From NCBI GenBank assembly GCA_900544175.1, contig UQUN01000006.1:1-64000 (forward strand): DNA of 64,000 nt, read 5' to 3'. Positions 45,789 to 54,664 of the stretch are shown piece by piece. Under the pieces are notes generated by a model that worked only from the letters and a program-made list of their open reading frames with translations, did no database searches and had not been told where the DNA came from. Numbering within the stretch: position 1 is the stretch's first letter; the number at the start of each line of letters is the position of its first letter. The position numbers and the translations under genes were made by a program. The stretch comes from an uncultured Alistipes sp. (GTDB taxonomy: Bacteria; Bacteroidota; Bacteroidia; Bacteroidales; UBA932).

Positions 45789-45817
45789 TACTGCTAAAAC
45801 CACACCGATACTTAAGT

Positions 45818-47464
45818 ATGACAGTTATAATCAAGGAGGTTCAGAACCTCAAAGACCTAAGACATTTCGTAAGATTCCCCCGAGAGCTATACAAGAACGA
45901 CCCGCTATATGTTCCGCCGCTGGATGCGGACGAGATGAACTCGTTGCGCAAGACCAACCCGGCGTTCGCACACTGCGAGGGACGCTACTGGCTGGCATAC
46001 AAGGACGGGAAAATCGTCGGACGAATTGCCGGCATCATCAATCACAACGCCAACTCCGACTGGAACGAGAAGAACATCCGCTTCGGCTGGCTGGACATGA
46101 CGGATGACATCGAGGTCACCGAGGCCCTGGTCAACACTGTGGCGGAATGGGGACGCGAAAAGGGTCTGGAGACCATGAACGGCCCATGGGGATTCTCCGA
46201 TATGGACAAGGAGGGCCTGCTGGTCGACGGTTTCGACAAGGAACCATCCATAACCACCCTTTACAATTTCCCGTACTACGGCGTACACCTCGAAAAACTG
46301 GGCTTCCGAAAGGAAGTGGACTGGATACAGCGCAAACTGGACATTCCGACGGAAGTACCTGAGAAACTGGCGACATACGACAAAATCATCCGCGAGAAAT
46401 ACGGTCTGTCCGTCATCGTACCCCGGAAAGCCAAAGACATCAAGCGCAGGGCAGAGGAGATATTCGCTGTCCTCAACGACTCATATGCCATCCTGCACGA
46501 GTTCACCCGTCTGACCGACAAGCAGGTGCAGATGTACATCGGACAGTACATGCCTTTCATCAACAAGAACATGATCTGCGTGGTGATAGACCGCGATGAC
46601 CGCGTGGTGGGATTCGCCATCACCATGCCATCCCTCTCGGACGGATTCCGCAAGGCCGGCGGCAAACTGTTTCCGTTCGGATTTTTCCATATACTCAAGT
46701 CGCTGAGGACATTCAACACCGTAGAGTACTATCTGATAGGAGTCATTCCAGAATACAAGCACAAAGGTGTCAACGCGCTTATCTTCAACTACCTCCAGAA
46801 AAACTACGTAAAGATGGGCTTCAAGACCCTGGTCTCAAATCCCCAGCTCGAGAACAACATGGCCGTCCAGCGGCTCTTCGACTACTACGAGACCGAGTTC
46901 TACCAGCGCCGCCGCTGCTATACCCTGCATCTGCATGAGGGACGCCCCTCGACCGAGACAGCAATTTTCGCAGCAGGCTGCTTCTGGGGAGTGCAGCATT
47001 ATATGGACAAGGCCCCGGGAGTACTCTCCACCACCGTCGGCTACATCGGCGGACACCGGAAGAATCCTTCCTACGAAGATGTAAAATCCCACAAGACCGG
47101 ACACTGTGAGGCCGTCCGCATAGAGTTCGATCCTTCGCAGACATCCTATGAAGAACTGTGCAAACTGTTTTTCGAGATACATGACCCGGCGCAACTTGAC
47201 GGGCAGGGACCGGATATCGGCCCGCAGTATCTCAGCGGCATATTCTTCACCTCAGATCTGCAGAAAAACACGGCAGAGAACGTGATGGCCCTCCTTCGAC
47301 GCCGCGGCCACGAAGTCAATACCTTCCTCGCTCCCGCTGCCTCCGTAACCACCGCCGACACTCCCGTCGACCAGATTTTCTGGCCGGCAGAGGACTACCA
47401 CCAGCACTATTACGTAAAAACCGGCGGCAGTCCTTACTGCCATTTCAGGACCAGAAAATTCTAG
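45818..47464 (+). CDS. Fusion of a GNAT-like protein with peptide methionine sulfoxide reductase MsrA
   Basis: A 548-residue single frame with two parts. Residues 1 to about 375 resemble a Bacteroidota family with a degenerate N-terminal and a C-terminal acetyltransferase fold (YKDGKIVGRIAGIINHNAN, YLIGVIPEYKHKGVNALIFN, FKTLVSNPQLENNMAVQRLF). Residues 383-548 are a complete MsrA: FAAGCFWGVQHY with nucleophile Cys388, TVGYIGGHRKNPSYEDV, GHCEAVRIEFDP and the final WPAEDYHQHYYVK. MsrA reduces methionine-S-sulfoxide in proteins. I do not recall this fusion as common. The join (LHLHEGRPSTETAIF) shows no frameshift. No MsrB is nearby. Confidence 0.88.
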   Translation: MTVIIKEVQNLKDLRHFVRFPRELYKNDPLYVPPLDADEMNSLRKTNPAFAHCEGRYWLAYKDGKIVGRIAGIINHNANSDWNEKNIRFGWLDMTDDIEVTEALVNTVAEWGREKGLETMNGPWGFSDMDKEGLLVDGFDKEPSITTLYNFPYYGVHLEKLGFRKEVDWIQRKLDIPTEVPEKLATYDKIIREKYGLSVIVPRKAKDIKRRAEEIFAVLNDSYAILHEFTRLTDKQVQMYIGQYMPFINKNMICVVIDRDDRVVGFAITMPSLSDGFRKAGGKLFPFGFFHILKSLRTFNTVEYYLIGVIPEYKHKGVNALIFNYLQKNYVKMGFKTLVSNPQLENNMAVQRLFDYYETEFYQRRRCYTLHLHEGRPSTETAIFAAGCFWGVQHYMDKAPGVLSTTVGYIGGHRKNPSYEDVKSHKTGHCEAVRIEFDPSQTSYEELCKLFFEIHDPAQLDGQGPDIGPQYLSGIFFTSDLQKNTAENVMALLRRRGHEVNTFLAPAASVTTADTPVDQIFWPAEDYHQHYYVKTGGSPYCHFRTRKF

Positions 47465-47466
47465 TG

Positions 47467-48867
47467 CTACCAGGCAGGCTCGTCCACGAAAGTCATGGAC
47501 TCCTGAGTGCTGGTGCCCTGTATACGATAGCCGTCCCAGGTCATTGCATCCACGGTGAACATATGCTTGTCGCCGTCACGCTCTACGGTTATCTTGCCCG
47601 AGCGCATATAGCCCGTAGTCTGCTCGTATGTATCTGAATGCAGAAGATAGTAGAAACTTCCCAGCAGATCTATGCTTATTGCGTTATACCAGCGGTAGTC
47701 TCCGGCTATAGTGGTATTTTCCACAGGAGTGAGCGATGTGGATACAGGATATTCCCCGGCAGGAATCCCGTCATTATACGGATCAGCCTGCGCAGGAACA
47801 TAGAACTCCATCTTTATCGTATGCTTGTCATCCCCTCCGTATGAACTCCCGGGATCAGGGTCGTTGACCACGGCAATGGAATATCTGGAGAGGCCGTCCG
47901 TATCACCGCAGTAATAGGCATATTTCACAAACGGATAGTCCAGTCCGGTGATGTCCTTGTCAAGAGCGGGCTTGTAATTATAGACACCATAATATCCGTT
48001 GTCCGTCAATGTTATATTTCCCTTGTAATAGCAGGACCAGCTGCTGCCGTCCGTCAGGGTGAATGTGGCCGTCAATGCCATCACCTCATCCGAGACATGC
48101 ACTATCTGCATGGCGGCCGTCTCGATGTTCTGATCGTTTTCATGAGTGCCGTCCTCCTCGTATATCTCGAATCTGGATCTGGAATTGGTGACAGCTATAT
48201 TGCCAGGTACATCCTCCCCGGCTCCGGACTTGTAGACACCGCAGAACGCCGAAGCATCCGTGGGCACCTGATTGAGACTGTCCAGATTACGTACTCCGTA
48301 TATCGTAGCGAGTGAGCCGCCAGCTAAGTAATCCCAATACTCACCTTCCATCAGCTGAGCATTGCCTATCCGAAGATTGAACGAGCCGTTGGTCATCTGG
48401 TATTCCTGACCCCAGTCCAGGATATCGGCAGAAGATGACACATCTAATCTCTGCATCTGATCAGCCGTGGTGACAGCACTGGTTGTCACCTTTTTCGAGG
48501 ACTCATCACCACAGGCGATAACGCAGATCATATAGTCCTCTCCGGCATCGAGTCCAGTCAGAATCACATCCGCAGTACCTGTGAAACGGTACTCGGCATA
48601 TTCCGAAGACCCTGCCATCTCCAGCATTTTCCCGGCGATGCCCGCTGAATCAGCCTCATATTCCGAAACCTTGAAAGCATATACAAAACCTTCGGCCTCT
48701 TCAGGACTGGCCTCAACCGAAACTCCGGCCGTGAAGTCGGTGATAACCCCTGTCTGAATATTGAACACGACATCCTGTCCTTCTACGCCTTCCCCGCCGT
48801 TCTTCTCGCACGAACCGAAAAGAATGGAAGCCGCGCAGACACTGTAGATAACAAATCTTGCATTCAT
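47467..48867 (-). CDS. Lipoprotein of unknown function
   Basis: A 466-residue lipoprotein (SILFGSC, Cys20). The first 130 residues look like a fibronectin/Ig-type module (GVSVEASPEEAEGFVYAFKV, ending VTTSAVTTADQ); the remainder is beta-rich with many Tyr, Gly and Asp and no motif I recognise. C-terminus RIQGTSTQESMTFVDEPAW. It is convergent with the GNAT-MsrA gene by 2 bases and divergent from the Crp-type regulator, which could control it. Confidence 0.75.
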   Translation of the reverse strand: MNARFVIYSVCAASILFGSCEKNGGEGVEGQDVVFNIQTGVITDFTAGVSVEASPEEAEGFVYAFKVSEYEADSAGIAGKMLEMAGSSEYAEYRFTGTADVILTGLDAGEDYMICVIACGDESSKKVTTSAVTTADQMQRLDVSSSADILDWGQEYQMTNGSFNLRIGNAQLMEGEYWDYLAGGSLATIYGVRNLDSLNQVPTDASAFCGVYKSGAGEDVPGNIAVTNSRSRFEIYEEDGTHENDQNIETAAMQIVHVSDEVMALTATFTLTDGSSWSCYYKGNITLTDNGYYGVYNYKPALDKDITGLDYPFVKYAYYCGDTDGLSRYSIAVVNDPDPGSSYGGDDKHTIKMEFYVPAQADPYNDGIPAGEYPVSTSLTPVENTTIAGDYRWYNAISIDLLGSFYYLLHSDTYEQTTGYMRSGKITVERDGDKHMFTVDAMTWDGYRIQGTSTQESMTFVDEPAW

Positions 48868-48918
48868 TTGACTTTATGTTAAATGTTAAACAATATGGTT
48901 TTGTTGTAAATTTACGGG

Positions 48919-48926
48919 CAAAAATA
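48919..48926 (-). promoter_or_regulatory. -7 promoter element of the 47467-48867 lipoprotein
   Basis: The minus strand reads TATTTTTG, a perfect TAnnTTTG 52 bases before the ATG; any -33 element would fall at the start of the divergent regulator gene. Confidence 0.4.
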
Positions 48927-48934
48927 GAAACGAC

Positions 48935-49543
48935 ATGAGCAACGATTTATTGACAAATATCAATTCCACGTCCCTTATGGAGGAGTTCTCCTCAGCCACA
49001 GGGTTCCCATTGAAGACCGGCACAGCGGAGGACATGATGACATTCATGAACGTCAATGACAACACCGTACTGATCAGACCCGGAGACATGGACTACAGCA
49101 TCTACTTCATCCTCGAAGGATTCGGAGTAATATACGGAGTAACGGACAGGGATGACAGAAAATACATGTACCTGCAGAAAGAGTCCAGAGTAATGTGCTC
49201 TTTAACCACTCTGGCATACGGAAGACCTGCCGCATACTATTGTGAGATCCAACGTGGAGGAAAACTGGCCGTCATAGACGACAGGAGGCTCAGCGAGGTG
49301 GCCTGCACCGACCCTGATATCAGCCGCTGGTATTCGGGCCTGATGAAAAAAGCCTTGGCCCGTTTCGAAGAAAGAATTCAGGATTTTGTGATGAAAGACT
49401 CCAGAAGCCGTCTGCTGGAGCTGTACGCACAGTCTCCTGAGATCTTCACGGAAGCCCTGCACAAACAGATTGCGTCATTCCTCGGAATCTCACCGGAACA
49501 TCTGAGCCGGCTGCTCTCGTCTAAAAACACCGGTTCTAAATAA
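48935..49543 (+). CDS. Crp/Fnr-family transcriptional regulator
   Basis: A 202-residue regulator. The N-terminal cupin holds the cyclic-nucleotide fold (VLIRPGDMDYSIYFILEGFG), a dimer helix follows (about 125-150), and the C-terminal helix-turn-helix is ALHKQIASFLGISPEHLSRLL. No Cys cluster for an FNR iron-sulfur centre is seen, and the phosphate-binding Arg-Ser of true CRP is not evident, so its signal is unknown. Divergent from the lipoprotein gene with 67 bases between. Confidence 0.88.
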   Translation: MSNDLLTNINSTSLMEEFSSATGFPLKTGTAEDMMTFMNVNDNTVLIRPGDMDYSIYFILEGFGVIYGVTDRDDRKYMYLQKESRVMCSLTTLAYGRPAAYYCEIQRGGKLAVIDDRRLSEVACTDPDISRWYSGLMKKALARFEERIQDFVMKDSRSRLLELYAQSPEIFTEALHKQIASFLGISPEHLSRLLSSKNTGSK

Positions 49544-49569
49544 ATTCCATAAGCCGGCCCTCCACATGC

Positions 49570-49600
49570 TTTGACATAACAGCGGATTAATGTACCTTTG
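49570..49600 (+). promoter_or_regulatory. Promoter of ybaK, predicts a leaderless mRNA
   Basis: TTTG (49570-49573) and TACCTTTG (49593-49600) are exactly 19 bases apart, both perfect. The start codon ATG at 49606 begins only five bases after the -7 box, about where transcription should start. Confidence 0.75.
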
Positions 49601-49605
49601 CAGTT

Positions 49606-50079
49606 ATGGGCAAGAATGAATTAAAGAAGACCAATGCCGCCCGCCTCCTGGACAGGGCCGGAATATCCTATGAACTGATACCCTACGAAGTGGACGAGGA
49701 GCATCTCTCCGCCGATGCTGTGGCGGCAAAGCTCGGAGAGGATATCGCCTGCGTCTACAAGACCATTGTCCTGCGCGGAGACCGCAACGGATATTTCGTA
49801 TGCGTAGTACAGGGCGACAGCGAGATAGACCTCAAGGAAGCCGCCCGGGTCTCCGGCAACAAGCGGGCCGAACTGATCCACGTCAAGGAGCTCCTGCCCC
49901 TGACCGGCTACATCCGTGGAGGCTGCTCCCCCATCGGCATGAAGAAGCCCTTCCCCACCTACTACCAGGCCTCCATCACCGGACATCCCTACGTCTACGT
50001 AAGCGCCGGCATGCGCGGCCTCCAGCTAAAGATAGCCCCCGCCGACCTCATTGCATTCACCCACGGCCAGCTCTTCTGA
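49606..50079 (+). CDS. ybaK: Cys-tRNA(Pro)/Cys-tRNA(Cys) deacylase YbaK
   Basis: A 157-residue editing protein that clears cysteine mischarged on tRNA-Pro. Family features are ISYELIPYEVDEEHLSADAV, the essential Lys in CVYKTIVLRGD, LKEAARVSGNKRAELI and GGCSPIGMKKPFPTY. Length fits the family. The mRNA probably has almost no 5' leader, judging from the promoter. Codon usage is richer in G/C at third positions than neighbours, as is the following gene. Confidence 0.94.
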   Translation: MGKNELKKTNAARLLDRAGISYELIPYEVDEEHLSADAVAAKLGEDIACVYKTIVLRGDRNGYFVCVVQGDSEIDLKEAARVSGNKRAELIHVKELLPLTGYIRGGCSPIGMKKPFPTYYQASITGHPYVYVSAGMRGLQLKIAPADLIAFTHGQLF

Positions 50080-50141
50080 CCGCCCCACCATCCCTCCCGT
50101 AACACCCGCGATTCATTCCGACACATTAATAACTGCACACC

Positions 50142-51062
50142 ATGAATAGAAGCCATTTCCCCACCCTGTCATTTCTCCTACTCCTCACAGTCTGCACCGC
50201 CCTCACTTCCTGCGGACAAAAGGAGCAGACCCCCATTGCAGAACATGTCATCCTCATCGGTCTGGACGGATGGGGCTCCTACAGCCTGCCCGAAGCCGAT
50301 ATGCCTGCCGTGAAACGACTTATGGAGAACGGAGCCTACACACTCGAGAAACGCTCGGTCCTGCCGTCCTCCAGCGCAGTGAACTGGGCCAGCATGTTCA
50401 TGGGAGCAGGGCCGGAGCTACACGGCTACACCGAGTGGGGCTCCAAAGTTCCCGAACTGCCGTCCCGGGTCACCAGCCCCAGCGGCACATTCCCCACGAT
50501 ATTCCGCCTGCTGCGCGACGCCCGTCCCGATGCGGAGATCGGCTGCCTGTACGATTGGGACGGCATCAAGTACCTTATCGACACCCTCGCGATGAGCCAT
50601 CATGCCCAAGGACCGGACTACACCAGGCATCCGGAAGCCCTCTGCGACATGGCAGTCAGATACATCCGGGAGAACAGGCCCGTACTTGCAGCCATCTGCT
50701 TTGACAACCCGGACCATGTAGGACACGCCTACGGACACGGCACGCCCGAATACTACAGCAAACTCACAGAGCTGGACGGATATATCGCCCGCATCATACA
50801 GGCCGTGGAAGATGCCGGCATGACAGACAGCACGATCTTCATCATCACTGCTGACCACGGCGGCATAGGAAAGGGACACGGAGGAAAGACCATGGACGAG
50901 ATGCAGACCCCCTTCATAGTCTGCGGCAAAGGCGTCAGACAAGGCATGGAGTTCCATGAAAGCATGATGCAGTATGATGTAGCCTCCACCATCGCCAGGA
51001 TATTCGCCTTAGAGCAGCCTCAGGTATGGGTAGGCAGGCCGATGACGCAGATATTCCTGTAA
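50142..51062 (+). CDS. Type I phosphodiesterase/nucleotide pyrophosphatase-like lipoprotein
   Basis: A 306-residue lipoprotein (TALTSC, Cys24) of the alkaline-phosphatase superfamily. VILIGLDGWGSYSL carries the first metal Asp, VLPSSSAVNWASMFMG the nucleophile region (Ser/Thr), FDNPDHVGHAYG and IITADHGGIGKGHGG the remaining metal ligands. Relatives hydrolyse nucleotides or phosphodiesters in the periplasm; the substrate here is unknown. It lies 62 bases after ybaK and 3 before a small membrane-protein gene. Confidence 0.88.
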   Translation: MNRSHFPTLSFLLLLTVCTALTSCGQKEQTPIAEHVILIGLDGWGSYSLPEADMPAVKRLMENGAYTLEKRSVLPSSSAVNWASMFMGAGPELHGYTEWGSKVPELPSRVTSPSGTFPTIFRLLRDARPDAEIGCLYDWDGIKYLIDTLAMSHHAQGPDYTRHPEALCDMAVRYIRENRPVLAAICFDNPDHVGHAYGHGTPEYYSKLTELDGYIARIIQAVEDAGMTDSTIFIITADHGGIGKGHGGKTMDEMQTPFIVCGKGVRQGMEFHESMMQYDVASTIARIFALEQPQVWVGRPMTQIFL

Positions 51063-51065
51063 GCC

Positions 51066-51482
51066 ATGAACACCCTGGCCATCTCCGGCACATTCCTCAT
51101 TTCCAACATCGGCAGCACTGCCCTGCTGATATTGTTCCTCGTCCTCCTGCTTTGCATAGCCGTCTGTGCCATACTCTCATTCGTACCCAAGTGCCCATAC
51201 CTGGACCGGACCACCGGCACGATTGTCCAGCCCTTCCTGGCTCTGTCCTCGCCGCTGCGTTTTCCCCTTGACCGTATCGACATCAAAGACATGCCCGAAG
51301 GCCTCATGGAAAACCTGTCAGTCATCAACCACGGCTGCCTGAACATCTTCGGAATCTACTCCGGCACATTCCGCTGCACCCGCGACAAATCCCCTGTCTA
51401 CATCTACCTCCGCAACCGCCGACACGGCCTCATCTACTTCGAGTACGACGGCCGCCGCTACATTATCAACCCGTGGGAATAG
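51066..51482 (+). CDS. Small membrane protein, hypothetical
   Basis: A 138-residue protein with one N-terminal membrane segment (about 14-38, TALLILFLVLLLCIAVCAIL) and a soluble remainder with DRIDIKDMPEGLMENLSVIN and IYLRNRRHGLIYFEYDGRRY. No known domain. Its ATG follows the phosphodiesterase stop by three bases, so translation is probably coupled. Confidence 0.65.
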   Translation: MNTLAISGTFLISNIGSTALLILFLVLLLCIAVCAILSFVPKCPYLDRTTGTIVQPFLALSSPLRFPLDRIDIKDMPEGLMENLSVINHGCLNIFGIYSGTFRCTRDKSPVYIYLRNRRHGLIYFEYDGRRYIINPWE

Positions 51483-51789
51483 ATAATCGGGGCCACACAT
51501 AGCAGGAGCAGGATTCAGGAACAGGGTTCACCCGCAGCAGGACAATGACCAACGGTAAGTTCTGCAACGCCCTCAAAATCGCAAAACATTAACAATCAAA
51601 GACTTGACAAAGACGCATGATCTTTCAAAGCCGAAAGAACACTTCGAAAAGATCACCGCCAGATAGCATTTATTTGATTATCACGATATTACAAAAACAC
51701 CCCGCTGCACTGCCTACCGTTCACGGATAAACGGTCAATGCCCTGGCACCTGAGAAGAAAGACGGCCCCATTCACTCCTTCCGAAGGAG
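51483..51789. other. Gene-free stretch between convergent genes
   Basis: No convincing frame of useful length. It holds a short hairpin CCGTT/AACGG near 51717-51734 and a 7-bp hairpin ACTCCTT/AAGGAGT at 51774-51790 that touches the sulfatase stop codon and may act as its terminator, although no T-run follows. Confidence 0.5.
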
Positions 51790-53337
51790 TCACTTGGCTG
51801 TACGGACAGAGAGCGGGCGGCCGGCGGAGTCCACGGGATAGCGGGCGCCTTCCCGTTCGAGCTGGGCGGCCATGTGCTCCAGCAGCGAGGACGCTACGTC
51901 GGGATAACGGGGACTGACATCTTCGGTCTCGTAAGGGTCGGAAGCCAGGTCGTACAGTACAAAATGTGCGGCAGAAGGCTTTTCGGGCGACCAGTAGTAT
52001 ATCAGTTTCCAGTCATCCTCGCGGTAGACGGTGAAGTATTTGCCCCGGTGGTCGTGGGGAAAATGCATCAGGAAGGTGTCGGGATGGTGCGGGTCCTCAC
52101 CGTCTGTGATGATGCGGCTTAGGTCGTGACCGTCAACCGGATGGGAATCCGGGATGTCCGCACCGGCCACTGCTGCGATTGTCGGGTAGATGTCCATTAT
52201 GGTGCCCAACCGGGTCCGGACCTCGCCCTGAGGCACGGGGAGCAGATGCTGCACGCTCTTACGGTCACCGTCCGGAGCGGCCCATGCGACAATGAACGGC
52301 ACACGCATTCCACCCTCGAACTCAGTACCTTTCTTACCCCTGAGCGGCGCAGAGGAGCCATAGCCGCGCTCATCTCCGAGAGGAGCGTCCGAGCCATTGT
52401 CCCCGAGGAAGAATATAAGGGTATTCTCCGCCACTCCCTTTTCCTCCAGAAAGTCCATTATCTCCCCGAGCGAGCGGTCCATCCCTTCGATAAGGGTCGC
52501 GAATTCCTTGGCATCAGTACTGTACAGCGAGTCCGGTTCGTAATTCTGGATAAAACGCGGATCGGACATGAACGGAGCATGTACGGCATAATGCGCCATA
52601 TTGAGATAGAACGGCACGCCTTCTTCTATGGCCCGCGACATCTCCTCCTCGGCCCTGACTGTCAATGCATCGGTCAGGAACACGTCGTCCTGGAAAAATT
52701 CCTCCAGCCCCGGCACTGCCCGCGAGCGCGTTCCCCGGTACAGACCGTAACCGTCCCTGCCGTAGTAGCTGCCCGGCTCGCCTATCGAACATCCGGCGAC
52801 ATTGACATCGAAGCCCAGGTTCAAAGGATCCTCGCCCTGGCTGCCGAAAGGTCCGAAATGGGCCTTGCCTACGTGTATCGTGCGGTAACCTGCATCGGAA
52901 AGCATCCTGGCCAGAGTATAATCAGCGCTGTCCAGACCCAGCCAGTTCCAGTCGGGCGGACCGAAGGTATTCCGGTTGTCGGCCTCGGAGTATATCCAGT
53001 TGGTGACTCCGTGGCGGGTGGCGTTCTGGCCGGTCATCAGGCTGGTGCGTGAGGGCGAGCTGACGCTCTGGGCATAGAACTGGGAGAAACGGACTCCCTG
53101 ATCCGCAAGCCGCTGCATATTGGGGGTACGGTACCACCTGTTGAGCGGATGCTCCACCGGCTGTCCGGCCGAGTCGGTCAGAAATGGCACCGAAGTGTCC
53201 ATCAGCCCCATATCGTCCACCAGAAACACGATTATGTTCGGTCTCTGTCCGTTTTCCCCGGCCCCGCTGCAGGAGACCAGAGCCATGGAAGCGGATGACG
53301 CTGCCGTCGTCAAGACTATGAATTTTCCAATACGCAT
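51790..53337 (-). CDS. S-type sulfatase lipoprotein
   Basis: A 515-residue sulfatase with lipobox ALVSC (Cys23). FLVDDMGLMD supplies metal Asp residues; the activation motif is Ser93-Ser-Pro-Ser-Arg97 followed by TSLMTG, so the serine form that must be turned into formylglycine by an anaerobic sulfatase-maturing enzyme (none in the window). GDNGSD and the C-terminal YKLIYYW-like ending are also typical. It likely desulfates host or dietary glycans. Separated by 19 bases from the small secreted protein upstream. Confidence 0.93.
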   Translation of the reverse strand: MRIGKFIVLTTAASSASMALVSCSGAGENGQRPNIIVFLVDDMGLMDTSVPFLTDSAGQPVEHPLNRWYRTPNMQRLADQGVRFSQFYAQSVSSPSRTSLMTGQNATRHGVTNWIYSEADNRNTFGPPDWNWLGLDSADYTLARMLSDAGYRTIHVGKAHFGPFGSQGEDPLNLGFDVNVAGCSIGEPGSYYGRDGYGLYRGTRSRAVPGLEEFFQDDVFLTDALTVRAEEEMSRAIEEGVPFYLNMAHYAVHAPFMSDPRFIQNYEPDSLYSTDAKEFATLIEGMDRSLGEIMDFLEEKGVAENTLIFFLGDNGSDAPLGDERGYGSSAPLRGKKGTEFEGGMRVPFIVAWAAPDGDRKSVQHLLPVPQGEVRTRLGTIMDIYPTIAAVAGADIPDSHPVDGHDLSRIITDGEDPHHPDTFLMHFPHDHRGKYFTVYREDDWKLIYYWSPEKPSAAHFVLYDLASDPYETEDVSPRYPDVASSLLEHMAAQLEREGARYPVDSAGRPLSVRTAK

Positions 53338-53356
53338 CTCAAGTCCCTGTTGTTCA

Positions 53357-53743
53357 TTAGGATTCTTCCTTTACAGCCGAGACCATGAACCACATCTCTA
53401 TCTTAGGGAAACGGTCCTGGAAATGCTTCATGAAATCGCCGATAGTGTCCTCGTTGTGTATCGTCATCATATTGGAGATCTCGGACTGGGCCACGCCGGC
53501 AGTCTCCACAGCGGCCTCCATTGACGAGGTGACATAGTAGAATGTGCTGTCGGAGCCGTCCGGATAATTCACGTCCACACTGACCAGCAGACTGCCGCTG
53601 CCAGCCGGGGAGGAGAGGTCGACAATCTCCGTCTCCGCTCCAAGAGGCTCAATGGAACTTCCGCCCAATGAGATCTGGGCAGAGGCGGCTGCGGCCGAGA
53701 GCACAATAACCGCAAGTATGGTAAAAAAACGTATGAGTCTCAT
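53357..53743 (-). CDS. Small secreted protein, duplicate copy 1
   Basis: A 128-residue exported protein with a signal peptide ending SAAAASAQ. The mature part (ISLGGSSIEPLGAETEIV, then VDVNYPDGSDSTFYYV and DRFPKIEMWFM) matches no family I know. It is nearly identical to copy 2 at 54665-55069 and differs mainly in the signal peptide and the last residues (KEES). The copies arose with the DNA duplication noted at 53371-53913. Function unknown. Confidence 0.75.
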   Translation of the reverse strand: MRLIRFFTILAVIVLSAAAASAQISLGGSSIEPLGAETEIVDLSSPAGSGSLLVSVDVNYPDGSDSTFYYVTSSMEAAVETAGVAQSEISNMMTIHNEDTIGDFMKHFQDRFPKIEMWFMVSAVKEES

Positions 53744-53913
53744 AATCTTCAGTATTTGTAGTGATGTAAAACATAGTCCCCGTCATATCCCCAGATGTCC
53801 TTTGTCTCCGGGGCAATGTCGAACATATACAGCTGCCCGTCCACGTGGATTATCTGTAATGGCTGCGCACCGCTGTCTTCCGTATACCTCTTTTCCCATG
53901 AGAAAAGCGCATA
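53371..53913. repeat. Segmental duplication, left copy
   Basis: This block matches 54694-55314 closely. It covers copy 1 of the small secreted protein and the 3' end of the propeller lipoprotein gene, and is 75 bases shorter than the right copy because of one in-frame deletion in the propeller remnant. Confidence 0.85.
53749..53913 (-). pseudogene. Remnant of the BF3164-like propeller gene (C-terminal end)
   Basis: The minus strand still encodes ALFSWEKRYTEDSGAQPLQI and continues to GYDGDYVLHHYKY before TGA at 53749-53751, matching the end of the intact gene at 55075-56232 but lacking 25 residues (75 bases) in the middle and all of the N-terminal part. It is a by-product of the duplication. 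Confidence 0.85.
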
Positions 53914-53926
53914 AATGCACCTTTAA

Positions 53927-54663
53927 TCATCGTATGGAGGTAAGGACAGTCGTCCCCGTGAGCTTTTTCTTATCCCATGTCTCCTGCTTGACAAGGCCCA
54001 CACCACGGGCATACCATGACACCTGTCTGGTCTTCTCATTGACCATCATGGCCTTGGCTGTTATTGTCTCCTCTATTACGTAACAGTCAAAAGTACCTGC
54101 TGGAGTTGCCACGGACTCGCGACCGATGACTTTCCTGTCCTTGCAGCCCATCTTCGAGGTTATAAACATTACTTTTATTTCGATACTGTAATCCGGCAGT
54201 TCCATCCCTTCCGAAATGTCTGCCGGTATGCCTCTGCTTTCACCCGAGACAGTAGTCCTGTCCAGAATCTCCTTCATGGCTGCCCGACTCTCCGCATCAT
54301 CACCGTCGCCCATTGCAATCAAGGAGTGACTCATACCTTCCTGCATGGCTTCTTCCATCAGCGCGGCCATGTCCATTATCACCTCGCCACGGTCAAATCT
54401 CATCAGTGTCATGGAGCGGAAAGAGCTCGTGTCTTCCGGATATGTGACGGTAGAGATTACTGTAGCGCGTCCTTGAGTGAAGTCTCCTGTAAAGTCAGCT
54501 AAAGAGTCCGCATTAAAAGAGACAGGATTGCCGTCCGCATCACGTCCCTCATAGACAAGCACCCTGCCCGGTTCCAAACAGAAAAAGGCTCATAGCTTTG
54601 TCCGTAGGCCACTGCGGATAAAAGCACAGTGGCAGCGAGTGTAAGTAATTTTTCAGTGTGCAT
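53927..54663 (-). pseudogene. TapB-family-like secreted protein, frameshifted
   Basis: ATG 54663 encodes a signal peptide (MHTEKLLTLAATVLLSAVAY) and GQSYEPF, then loses frame. Adding one T to the five-T run near 54586 joins it to FCLEPGRVLVYEGRDADGNP and the remaining 210 residues, ending at 53927. The full product resembles TapB/DUF3108-like proteins (VATPAGTFDCYVIEETI, QVSWYARGVGLVKQETW). The downstream part alone starts in-frame only at an internal Met without signal. Decay, slippage-based switching or a sequencing error in the homopolymer are all possible. Confidence 0.75.
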
Positions 54664-54664
54664 A

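Noticed and set aside
51483..51789. Possible short gene MTNGKFCNALKIAKH in the gap
   Set aside because: Only 15 codons, no ribosome signal and no resemblance to any family.
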